Of a stretch of 6,857 nt of DNA, positions 1 through 6,857 are shown one piece after another. The notes under the pieces are model-generated. The model was given only the letters and a program-made list of their open reading frames with translations. It was not told the origin of the DNA and did no database searches. The position numbers and the translations under genes were made by a program. The DNA lies in NCBI GenBank assembly GCA_034431815.1, contig DAOUCS010000006.1, forward strand, positions 1 to 6,857, given 5' to 3'. Positions within the stretch are counted from its first letter, which is position 1. Each line of letters opens with the position of its first letter. The stretch is from HRBIN29 sp034431815. Its GTDB lineage: Bacteria; Chloroflexota; Dehalococcoidia; Tepidiformales; Tepidiformaceae.

Positions 1-706
1 GACGCTCAGCGGGACGCTGCTGAGGACGTTTCCCAGCACCCACAACACCCACCACGACCAGAAGAGGGGCGAGCTCGGCTTGGCGCGCCATTGACTCCCG
101 ACAGGCGGCGCGATCCCCGGGTCGGTGGACTTGTAGGCCCTGATTGATGACGAACATCGGCAGGATCCACGACCCGAGCGGGATGAACCACGCCCCGATG
201 GCCCAGCCGGTGCCCCAGGAGCGCTCGGTTCCGAAAACCTCCAGGTTTCCGGTGATGCGTCGCGTCCAGACGAGGAAGAGGATTGCAAGCGGAACGACGG
301 CAAGGAAGCCGATGAACGTCCCGATGCCGAGGGCGTCGTAGGTCGTGGTGCGCGGATTTACCACGAGGGCGAAGCCCAGCAGGGCATCGAGCCCGAAACC
401 GAGCACAGCGAACGCTGCCAGCACGCCGATAGCGCTCGCCAGCCCCCGGGCGGACGCGTACTGCCACCCGCTCCCGGACGCGGACGCGGGCCGGGCACTG
501 CCCGAGCTCGAAGTTTCGGAAGCGGCCGTCGCGGCCGCGGCGGCTGGCGGCTCCCAGCGCAGCTCAGCGCTCGGAGCCGGAGCGGGCACCTGAGGCGCAG
601 AAGCGGCGGCCAGCTCGTCGTCGGAGGTGCGCGGAGCGCGGTAGCCGCAGCGCCAGCAGTACCGCGCTTCTTCCGGAAGGTGCGCCCCGCATTTGACGCA
701 CTCCAT
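1..706 (-). CDS. Zinc-ribbon, DUF4328-type membrane protein; frameshifted and cut by the window edge
   Basis: The ATG at 706-704 follows a strong ribosome binding site (GGAGGTGA, 717-710). The protein opens with a small zinc ribbon (Cys3, Cys6, Cys17, Cys20), then an Ala/Pro/Ser-rich linker (about 30-80), then hydrophobic segments near 88-116, 127-147 and 167-187. The stretch 'RRITGNLEVFG' followed by 'WFIPLGSWILP' resembles the DUF4328 family, whose function is unknown. After Gln189 this frame turns into an Arg-rich sequence unlike the family. The expected continuation ('AYKSTDPG', then 'FWSWWVLWVLGNV') is intact in the next frame from 138 to the window edge. Removing one G from the GGG run at 140-138 joins the two. 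The C-terminus lies outside the window. The gene is probably co-transcribed with the flavin-reductase-like gene 50 bases upstream. It is either a sequencing error or a recent pseudogene. Confidence 0.72.
   Translation of the reverse strand, partial: MECVKCGAHLPEEARYCWRCGYRAPRTSDDELAAASAPQVPAPAPSAELRWEPPAAAAATAASETSSSGSARPASASGSGWQYASARGLASAIGVLAAFAVLGFGLDALLGFALVVNPRTTTYDALGIGTFIGFLAVVPLAILFLVWTRRITGNLEVFGTERSWGTGWAIGAWFIPLGSWILPMFVINQGLQVHRPGDRAACRESMARQAELAPLLVVVGVVGAGKRPQQRPAER
138..140 (-). other. Frameshift point in the DUF4328 gene
   Basis: The minus strand reads CAG-GGC-CTA-CAA here. With one G fewer it would read CAG-GCC-TAC-AAG and continue into a convincing DUF4328 C-terminal half. 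The extra base sits in a three-G run. Confidence 0.65.
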
Positions 707-756
707 CGCTCACCTCCGACCGGCGTCGCGGGCCAGTGTACCCAGGCTCGGCATCA

Positions 757-1314
757 TCAGTCGCGTTCGAGCCATTGCATGAGCGGGCTAGCGGCGGCTC
801 GGTTCCGCGCCGCCTTCGCCTCCCATGCCGCGGCGAACTCAAGTCCCAGCAGCTCCTGTGCTCGGGCCCAGCGCAGGGGCACGCCATCCCGCTCCTCGAG
901 CACCTCTCTCACGGCGGCAAGGAAGAAGGTCGCGTCGCCCGCGTCGAGCATGGAGAGAACCGCGCAGTCGAAGGCCGCGACGCCTCCGGGGAACCATGGG
1001 TCGCCGCGAGGCGTGAGCGCAAAACGGAGCCCGACGAGCTTGGGGCCATCCCTGCCCGAGCGGATTCCGAGGGGCCAGAGCAGCTCGTGCTGGGCCTCGT
1101 CCAGGACCGTGAGGGCAAAGCTCCCCGACGCCCGCACCAGGTCGTGCGTTAGGTTCGCTTTCCAAAGCCCGACGAGCAGACGCGGACGATTGGGGACGAT
1201 GGACGCCCCGAGCACTGCGAGGCAAATCTGTGCGTTCGGGCCGCCGCCGCCGTGCGACCCGACCGCGCAAAGCGGCGCCCAAAACAGGGACAATGCTGGG
1301 GCCGCTGCGGTCAT
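757..1314 (-). CDS. Flavin reductase-like (FMN-binding split-barrel) protein
   Basis: A 185-residue protein that looks like the flavin reductase-like domain family, which binds FMN or FAD in a split beta-barrel and often supplies reduced flavin to a partner oxygenase. Family-like stretches come in order: 'PLCAVGSHGGGGPNA' (14-28), 'NRPRLLVGLWKANLTHDLV' (42-60) where the family has its 'PPLV...THELI' strand and helix, 'GSFALTVLDEAQ' (64-75), 'SGRDGPKL' (86-93), and the 'DAGDATFFLAAV' segment (124-135) matching the usual 'GDHTLFVGEV'. The start is uncertain: ATG at 1314 is the only upstream ATG in frame, and its AGGA lies directly against it. A TTG at 1293 is an alternative. No partner oxygenase is visible. 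The gene is divergent from the HIT gene (41 bases between them) and lies upstream of the DUF4328 gene. The substrate is unknown. Confidence 0.7.
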   Translation of the reverse strand: MTAAAPALSLFWAPLCAVGSHGGGGPNAQICLAVLGASIVPNRPRLLVGLWKANLTHDLVRASGSFALTVLDEAQHELLWPLGIRSGRDGPKLVGLRFALTPRGDPWFPGGVAAFDCAVLSMLDAGDATFFLAAVREVLEERDGVPLRWARAQELLGLEFAAAWEAKAARNRAAASPLMQWLERD

Positions 1315-1342
1315 TCCTGCTGTGCCTCGCGCCTGCCCGCGG

Positions 1343-1348
1343 TAGAAT
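1343..1348 (+). promoter_or_regulatory. -10 element TAGAAT of a probable leaderless promoter for the HIT gene
   Basis: TAGAAT ends 7 bases before the ATG at 1356, so transcription would begin at or next to the start codon. No Shine-Dalgarno sequence lies in the short gap (cggcgcc). A -10 box at this distance is the known layout of leaderless genes in several GC-rich phyla. I see no clear -35 element. Confidence 0.5.
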
Positions 1349-1355
1349 CGGCGCC

Positions 1356-1700
1356 ATGGTGGCCGATTGCCTCTTCTGCCGGATGCACGCGGGTCAGGTG
1401 CCCACGACGAAGATCGCCGAAAATGCCCACGCCTTCGCCATCCGCGACATCAACCCGCGAGCGCCCATCCATATCCTCGTGATTCCGAAGCAGCACATCG
1501 ATGACGCCCGCTCGCTCGATTGGGGCCATGCCGAAATTCTCGCCGGGCTCTTCGTCCTCGCCAAGGAGGTTGCCCGCAGCGAAGGGCTCGCCGAACGCGG
1601 ATACCGCCTCGCCTTCAACGTCGGTCCTGATGCCGGTATGACCATCTCTCACCTCCACCTCCACCTCCTCGGCGGACGCCGCCTCGGCCCCGAGGGGTAG
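1356..1700 (+). CDS. HIT (histidine triad) family nucleotide hydrolase
   Basis: A 114-residue HIT protein of the HINT/PKCI type, the usual full length. These small cytoplasmic enzymes hydrolyse phosphoramidate or pyrophosphate links to AMP, including AMP-amino acid conjugates and sometimes Ap4A-like dinucleotides. Visible features are the N-terminal 'CLFC' (Cys5, Cys8), which binds zinc in many members, the core 'INPRAPIHILVIPKQHI' (32-48), 'FNVGPDAG' (87-94) and the catalytic triad motif 'HLHLHLL' (His99, His101, His103) followed by 'GGR'. The ATG at 1356 puts 'DCLFC' at the usual place, so an upstream in-frame extension to 1230 is not used. The stop codon directly touches the ATG of the YqeK-like gene, so the two are probably translationally coupled. 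The exact substrate cannot be read from the sequence. Confidence 0.93.
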   Translation: MVADCLFCRMHAGQVPTTKIAENAHAFAIRDINPRAPIHILVIPKQHIDDARSLDWGHAEILAGLFVLAKEVARSEGLAERGYRLAFNVGPDAGMTISHLHLHLLGGRRLGPEG

Positions 1701-2363
1701 ATGTCGTCCATCCGCACCCAGATCGACGCCGTGCGGCAGGCGACGGCCGACCGGCCCGCCGGACTGGTCCGCCATGTCGAGCGGGTCGTTCGCGAAGCCC
1801 TGCTGCTCGCCCGCTTCTGGGACCTCGACCCGGACCGAGCCGAGCTCGCTGCCTGGGGCCACGACCTCTTCCGAGCGCACCCGGCGGCGGAGCAGCTTCG
1901 CCTCGCCCGGGAGCTCGGCCTCGCGCTCGAACCCGATGACGAGCGCTCCCCCATCGTCGTGCACGGACCTGTCGCCGCTGCGGTCCTCCGCGAGCGGTAC
2001 GGCGTCAGCGACGCGGACGTCCTCGAAGCGATCGCCTCCCACACCCTCGGGCTCGAGCGCATGTCCCTGCTGGCGAAGGTCATCCTCATTGCCGACAAGG
2101 TCGAAGCCGTGAAGCGGCGGCGCGACTGGCCGATGCGCCTCATCCGCGAAGTCGCCCGCCGGGACCTCGACCTGGCGCTCCTTTGCTGGGCGGATTGGAA
2201 GTGGGTCGAGGAGCGGACGCATGGCTGGGACCACCACGCCCAGCACTGGCGTGCCCGCCGCGCGTGGGTTGCCGAACACCACCTCGACCGCGCATCGCCT
2301 GCCCGGGTTTCCGATGCCGAGCTGGAAGAGTTCGCCGCTCGTTTCCTTACGGGTTCGGAATGA
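1701..2363 (+). CDS. yqeK: YqeK-like HD-domain hydrolase (putative symmetrical Ap4A hydrolase)
   Basis: A 220-residue HD-superfamily metal-dependent phosphohydrolase resembling YqeK, which cleaves diadenosine tetraphosphate to two ADP. The metal ligands appear in the expected order: His25 in 'RHVERV', the His54-Asp55 pair in 'WGHD', His88 in 'VVHGPVAA', His114 in 'IASHTLG', and Asp132 in 'LIADKVEAVKRR', where YqeK usually has 'ADxIEP.R'. The 'HGP' in place of the common 'HS' and the 'ADKVEA' variant are mild departures. The C-terminal 60 residues are Trp/His/Arg-rich and less familiar. The start follows the HIT stop with no gap (TAGATG), with GAGGGG just upstream as ribosome binding site. Its last 17 bases overlap the convergent LysM gene. 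Pairing with a HIT protein suggests shared turnover of dinucleoside polyphosphates. A generic HD hydrolase is the alternative. Confidence 0.8.
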   Translation: MSSIRTQIDAVRQATADRPAGLVRHVERVVREALLLARFWDLDPDRAELAAWGHDLFRAHPAAEQLRLARELGLALEPDDERSPIVVHGPVAAAVLRERYGVSDADVLEAIASHTLGLERMSLLAKVILIADKVEAVKRRRDWPMRLIREVARRDLDLALLCWADWKWVEERTHGWDHHAQHWRARRAWVAEHHLDRASPARVSDAELEEFAARFLTGSE

Positions 2364-3120
2364 CGAGCTGCTGGTCGGGGTAGATGGTGCATGCTTCGTC
2401 AAGCCCGTTCGCGGCCCGCAGCTGCTCCACGGTGATGCCGAACTCCTGGGCGATGCCGAAGCAGGTGTCCCCGGCCTTGACCGTGTACGTGCGCTGTCCG
2501 CCGGGCGTAGAGCTCGGGGTGGCCCCCGGCGTGCCGGCCGGCGTTTCCGTGACCGTCACGGTCGCGGTTGGCGTCCCCTCGCCTGGAGTCCCGGCCGTCG
2601 GGGTTGGCGTCGACCCTGCCAGTGCCTGCTGGGTCTGGAACCGCTCAGCCGCGGTCAGCTCCTCGCCGTTACCTCCGAGGGCGCGCTGGATGATGACGGC
2701 CAGAACCACCAGCCCGAGGGCCAGTGCGAACAACCCGATGGTCGCTGCGGGCATGCTGATACCGCCGCCCCGCCGTGGGAGGGTCATCATGCCGGAGGGA
2801 GCCGCCCGAGAGGGTGTGGCTGCCCGCCCGGGTCCCGGTCGCGGTGCCGCGGGCCGTTGCGCCGGTCCGGCGGGCCTGGCCCCGCCTGCGGGGGCGGCTG
2901 GCCGAGCTCCGGGGACGCCCTCGCCGCGGTACACGGGGCAGTTCGCGTAGGCGCCGCCGAGGCAAAACGTCTCCTGGTGGTTCAGCGCAATGCGCGTCGG
3001 CGTCGGCATGCGGTAGCAGCGGTGCGCCTCGGTCGCGTACGTCGCGTGCGATTCGGCGTCGTCCGCCAGGCCCAGATACGGGCAGATCGCTCCGATTTCT
3101 TCTTCGCCGGGGCTGGTCAC
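2347..3120 (-). CDS. Membrane-anchored LysM protein with N-terminal Cys-rich 'CPYLGL' module
   Basis: A 257-residue protein. Residues 10-64 form a compact Cys module (Cys13, Cys35, Cys53, Cys61; 'CPYLGL', 'HRCYR', 'FCLGGAYANCPVY') of a kind I associate with Chloroflexota envelope proteins. Its function is not known to me. A Pro/Ala/Arg-rich linker follows (70-118), then one transmembrane segment (about 122-145, 'IGLFALALGLVVLAVII'), a Thr/Pro-rich linker (168-208), and a C-terminal LysM domain (211-255, 'YTVKAGDTCFGIAQEFG' to 'YPDQQLVIP'). LysM domains bind peptidoglycan or other N-acetylglucosamine glycans. No signal peptide is seen, so the Cys module is probably cytoplasmic and LysM outside. 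Cys220 and Cys244 in LysM could form a disulfide. The start is GTG at 3120, with GAGGA four bases upstream. It converges on the YqeK-like gene. Confidence 0.85.
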   Translation of the reverse strand: MTSPGEEEIGAICPYLGLADDAESHATYATEAHRCYRMPTPTRIALNHQETFCLGGAYANCPVYRGEGVPGARPAAPAGGARPAGPAQRPAAPRPGPGRAATPSRAAPSGMMTLPRRGGGISMPAATIGLFALALGLVVLAVIIQRALGGNGEELTAAERFQTQQALAGSTPTPTAGTPGEGTPTATVTVTETPAGTPGATPSSTPGGQRTYTVKAGDTCFGIAQEFGITVEQLRAANGLDEACTIYPDQQLVIPNP

Positions 3121-3194
3121 GAGTTCCTCACCCTTGGGCCTGCCGCCACCGCGCCTATGGTGGCACGATGCTGGCCGTGGGGCAATCGGCCGCG

Positions 3195-3225
3195 AAAACG
3201 CCGCGCCAAGGGAGCTGGCGCGGCG
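3195..3225 (-). terminator. Terminator-like hairpin on the minus strand upstream of the LysM gene
   Basis: A perfect 9-bp GC-rich stem (CGCCGCGCC/GGCGCGGCG, plus one A-T pair) with a 7-base loop is followed on the minus strand by TTTT and then CGCGG. The T run is short. It lies about 75 bases before the LysM start codon, so it would act as an attenuator or as the end of a small RNA. Confidence 0.4.
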
Positions 3226-3327
3226 GGAAGGTGTTTGGGGGCGCCACCCGATCGGGCCGCGCCCCCGGCGACGGGGAGGACAATGTCGCTGGCACCCGTT
3301 TCCGGGTACCCGCCGTTAGCAACGGCG
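3195..3327 (-). ncRNA. Candidate structured RNA: LysM-gene leader or small RNA
   Basis: Reading the minus strand, hairpins follow each other almost without gaps. They are 3327-3311 (CGCCGTT/AACGGCG, 3-nt loop), 3310-3291 (8-bp stem, GAAA loop), 3289-3268 (GCGAC/GTCGC), 3266-3237 (GGGGGCGC/GCGCCCCC with an inner CCC/GGG), and a terminator-like hairpin at 3225-3199 with TTTT. Strand preference is visible: the GAAA stem has U-G on the minus strand but C-A on the plus strand, and the 3266-3237 stem gains a G-U on the minus strand only. I recognise no known riboswitch or RNA family and see no convincing promoter. GC-rich DNA makes chance hairpins likely, so this is a hypothesis. Confidence 0.35.
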
Positions 3328-3414
3328 CTCCTCGGGGACTAGCAGAGGGAACGGAGCGGACGGTTCGGTGGCAAACTGGTGCTGCGAGGCGGGGCGCTCA
3401 CCGGACTCGGTCGT

Positions 3415-3442
3415 TTGACTCTCGCCGCCGGTATGCTACGCT
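3415..3442 (+). promoter_or_regulatory. Sigma70-type promoter of the str operon
   Basis: The -35 element TTGACT (3415-3420) is separated by 16 bases from the -10 element TACGCT (3437-3442). TG at 3434-3435 gives an extended -10 (TGc-TACGCT). Transcription would start near 3448-3450, leaving a leader of about 207 nt before rpsL. This is the best promoter match in the window and suits a highly expressed operon. Confidence 0.65.
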
Positions 3443-3447
3443 TCTCG

Positions 3448-3656
3448 ATCGTGGCTTAACTGACTGGCAGGCTTCTTCGAGTTCGCCAGGTCGCAAAGCC
3501 GAGCGCTTGAAGACGGCCCTGGACGGCGCAGCTGCCAGGGCGCTGTTCACGAACAGGCTTTCCGGCCTGTTTTCGTGCCCCGGAGAACCTTCCGCCAGCG
3601 GCCACGCCCAGCGGGTGTGCCGGTGGGCACCAACCGCTCCAACGCCGAGGTTCGCG
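3448..3656 (+). promoter_or_regulatory. Structured 5' leader of the str operon
   Basis: No gene is seen in this stretch. Several hairpins can form: CTGGC/GCCAG (3464-3489), GCCCTGG/CCAGGGC with an inner CGGC/GCTG (3516-3541), AACAGGC/GCCTGTT extended by CACG/CGTG (3548-3577), and GTGCC/GGCAC with outer GCGG/CCGC (3611-3637), just before the rpsL ribosome binding site. TTTT follows the CAGGC/GCCTG core at 3570-3573, so a weak attenuator is possible. CCAGGGCGC (3535-3543) can also pair, with one mismatch, to GTGCCCCGG (3575-3583), giving an alternative fold. Regulation by a ribosomal protein is inferred from the operon type, not shown. Confidence 0.4.
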
Positions 3657-4103
3657 ATGCCGACAATCAACCAGCTGGTCCGTAAGGGCCGTACGCCGAA
3701 GGTAAAGAAGTCGAAGGCGCCCGCCCTCCTCTTCAACTACAACGCGCGGACGGGCAAGCTGACGCGTGTCCGGGGCCGCGGCTCTCCGCAGAAGCGCGGG
3801 GTGTGCGTCCAGGTCCGCACCCAGACGCCGAAGAAGCCGAATTCGGCCCTCCGCAAGGTGGCCCGCGTCCGGCTCTCTAACGGCATCGAAGTCACCGCAT
3901 ACATCCCCGGCGAGGGCCACAACCTGCAGGAGCACTCCGTCGTGCTCGTGCGCGGCGGCCGTGTGAAGGACCTGCCGGGCGTGCGCTACCACATCGTCCG
4001 GGGCGCCCTCGACGCTGCCGGCGTTGCCAAGCGCCGGCGCGGGCGCAGCAAATACGGGACCAAGAAGAATCAGGAGGTCACCGGCCGGACGGCCCGCCGC
4101 TAA
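3657..4103 (+). CDS. rpsL: 30S ribosomal protein S12
   Basis: S12 sits in the decoding centre of the 30S subunit and affects codon-anticodon accuracy. The protein has 148 residues. It contains the invariant 'PQKRGVC' (44-50), 'TPKKPNSALRKVARVRL' (57-73), 'YIPGEGHNLQEHSVVL' (82-97) and 'GGRVKDLPGVRYHIVRGALD' (100-119). Lys59 and Lys104 correspond to the E. coli Lys43/Lys88 streptomycin positions and are unmutated; Asp105 matches the residue that is methylthiolated in many bacteria. An 18-residue insert (25-42, 'LFNYNARTGKLTRVRGRG') separates 'APAL' from 'SPQKRGVC', a place where Bacillus S12 also carries extra residues and E. coli S12 does not. The C-terminus is extended and basic. The ATG follows GAGG with a 6-base gap. 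It is the first gene of the str operon, behind a roughly 200-nt leader. Confidence 0.98.
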   Translation: MPTINQLVRKGRTPKVKKSKAPALLFNYNARTGKLTRVRGRGSPQKRGVCVQVRTQTPKKPNSALRKVARVRLSNGIEVTAYIPGEGHNLQEHSVVLVRGGRVKDLPGVRYHIVRGALDAAGVAKRRRGRSKYGTKKNQEVTGRTARR

Positions 4104-4113
4104 CGCGGGGCCG

Positions 4114-4131
4114 GTTCCCTCCGGGAGGAAC
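4114..4131 (+). promoter_or_regulatory. Hairpin covering the rpsG ribosome binding site
   Basis: In the 36-base gap between rpsL and rpsG, GTTCC (4114-4118) pairs with GGAAC (4127-4131). With C4119 bulged, two more pairs form. The GGGAGGA ribosome binding site of rpsG (4123-4129) lies in the loop and 3' arm. In E. coli the same intercistronic region is the S7 repressor site; equivalence here is inference. Confidence 0.4.
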
Positions 4132-4139
4132 GCGCAGCA

Positions 4140-4610
4140 ATGCCGCGACGCTATAAACCAGAAAAACGGCAGATTCCCCCTGACCCGCGCTACAACAGCG
4201 TGCTGGTCCAGGTGATGATCAACAAAATCATGCGGAATGGAAAGAAGAGCGTGGCGGAGAAAATCCTCTACCGCGCCTTCGACCGCATCCGGGAGCGCAC
4301 GGGCCGCGACCCGCTCGACGTCTTCCAGCAGGCCATCCGAAATGCGACTCCCGTGCTCGAAGTCAAGCCGCGCCGCGTCGGCGGCGCCACCTACCAGGTG
4401 CCCGTCGAAATCCGGCCGGACCGTCGGCTTGCCCTTGCCATGCGCTGGATCATCCACGCCGCCCGCGCGCGCAAGGGTCGGCCGATGTTCGAGCGGCTTG
4501 CCGACGAACTCCTCGACGCTGCGAACAACACCGGCGCTGCTGTGAAGCGCCGAGACGATACCCATCGCATGGCGGAGGCCAACCGCGCCTTCGTCCACTA
4601 CCGGTGGTAG
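4140..4610 (+). CDS. rpsG: 30S ribosomal protein S7
   Basis: S7 is the primary binder of the 16S rRNA 3' major domain and starts assembly of the 30S head. At 156 residues it has the standard bacterial length. The family signature is clear: 'MPRRYKPEKR', 'PDPRYNSVLVQVMINKIM' (14-31), 'NGKKSVAEKI' (33-42), 'PVLEVKPRRVGGATYQVPVE' (71-90), 'RPDRRLALAMRW' (92-103) and the C-terminal 'DTHRMAEANRAFVHYRW'. The ATG at 4140 lies 11 bases after the GGAGG core, a rather long spacing, and that site can be buried in a hairpin. Translation may therefore depend on ribosomes arriving from rpsL, 36 bases upstream. It is 25 bases from fusA. In E. coli S7 represses its own operon. Confidence 0.98.
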   Translation: MPRRYKPEKRQIPPDPRYNSVLVQVMINKIMRNGKKSVAEKILYRAFDRIRERTGRDPLDVFQQAIRNATPVLEVKPRRVGGATYQVPVEIRPDRRLALAMRWIIHAARARKGRPMFERLADELLDAANNTGAAVKRRDDTHRMAEANRAFVHYRW

Positions 4611-4635
4611 TGCGCGAGGGCACGGAGGAACGATC

Positions 4636-6720
<2,085 letters not shown>

Positions 6721-6762
6721 CCACCGAGAACGAGAGGAAAGGGGAGAAAGGAAGGCAGACCC

Positions 6763-6857
6763 ATGGCGAAGGCGAAGTTTGAGCGGACGAAGCCGCATGT
6801 GAATGTTGGGACGATTGGGCATGTGGATCATGGGAAGACGACGTTGACGGCGGCGAT
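6763..6857 (+). CDS. tuf: Elongation factor Tu, 5' end only
   Basis: The first 31 codons of EF-Tu, the GTPase that brings aminoacyl-tRNA to the ribosome, are present before the window ends. The N-terminus '[19 protein letters not shown]' leads into the P-loop 'GHVDHGKTT', which is diagnostic for EF-Tu as opposed to EF-G ('AHIDAGKTT'). The ATG follows a purine-rich stretch with AGGAAGG about 8 bases upstream. It is the fourth gene of the str operon, 42 bases after fusA, with no terminator between. All 31 codons end in G or T (23 G, 8 T) and none in C, quite unlike fusA. The domain II and III regions are outside the window. Confidence 0.96.

Noticed and set aside
680..1345. 221-codon plus-strand open frame opposite the flavin-reductase-like gene
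   Set aside because: The translation is Ser/Arg/Pro-rich with no family resemblance, while the minus strand gives a coherent flavin-reductase-like protein.
1230..1355. Upstream in-frame extension of the HIT gene
   Set aside because: It overlaps the divergent flavin-reductase-like gene, and the family N-terminus ('DCLFC') fits the ATG at 1356.
1311..2402. 363-codon open frame on the minus strand opposite the HIT and YqeK-like genes
   Set aside because: It covers two clearly recognised genes in antisense and has no recognisable motif.
2485..2620. GC-rich repetitive-looking stretch
   Set aside because: It encodes the Thr/Pro-rich linker of the LysM protein; it is low-complexity coding sequence, not a DNA repeat element.
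3432..3437. TATGCT as the -10 element of the str promoter
   Set aside because: It lies only 11 bases from TTGACT. TACGCT five bases further gives a 16-base spacer and an extended -10.
2775..3656. Upstream in-frame extension of rpsL (frame open from 2775)
   Set aside because: The extension crosses the LysM gene and the promoter region and reads as low-complexity Arg/Gly/Pro. S12 begins with the canonical 'MPTINQLVRKG' at 3657 after a ribosome binding site.
3121..3656. T-box, known riboswitch, tRNA, 6S, SRP or RNase P RNA in the non-coding block
   Set aside because: I looked for their conserved cores on both strands and found no convincing match.

Overview
The window is GC-rich chromosomal DNA from a bacterium. 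The long S12 (148 aa, with an insert after 'APAL'), the S12-S7-EF-G-EF-Tu order, and an N-terminal Cys-rich 'CPYLGL' module joined to a membrane-anchored LysM domain all fit a Chloroflexota-like organism. This assignment is inference from protein style and was not tested by a search. I see no mobile element, CRISPR array, tRNA or rRNA.

Left part (1-1314, minus strand): a flavin-reductase-like gene (757-1314) is followed 50 bases downstream by a zinc-ribbon/DUF4328 membrane protein gene that runs off the left edge. The DUF4328 gene is in two frames. Its conserved domain is read correctly to codon 189 and then resumes in another frame after one extra G at 138-140. It is either a recent frameshift or a base-calling error.

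Middle (1356-3120): a two-gene plus-strand unit encodes a HIT-family hydrolase and a YqeK-like HD-domain hydrolase, stop touching start. It apparently starts from a leaderless promoter. Both families act on nucleotide conjugates or dinucleoside polyphosphates, so a joint role in Ap4A-type turnover is plausible. The LysM anchor protein gene converges on it from the minus strand, and the two 3' ends overlap by 17 bp.

Non-coding block (3121-3656): about 536 bases without a gene. The left part (3195-3327) is an almost gapless row of hairpins. Wobble pairs and a GAAA tetraloop favour a minus-strand RNA, and it ends in a terminator-like hairpin with a T run. It could be a 5' leader of the LysM gene or a free small RNA. 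The right part holds a good sigma70-type promoter (TTGACT, extended -10 TACGCT) and a roughly 200-nt structured leader for the str operon.

Right part (3657-6857): the str operon, rpsL-rpsG-fusA-tuf, makes ribosomal proteins S12 and S7 and elongation factors G and Tu. Each gene has a recognisable ribosome binding site, and a small hairpin covers the one for rpsG. The tuf fragment uses only G- or T-ending codons, in sharp contrast to the C-ending codons of fusA.

Most of the window is ordinary housekeeping sequence. The items most worth a second look are the minus-strand RNA candidate at 3195-3327, the codon-use break at tuf, the DUF4328 frameshift, and the str leader.
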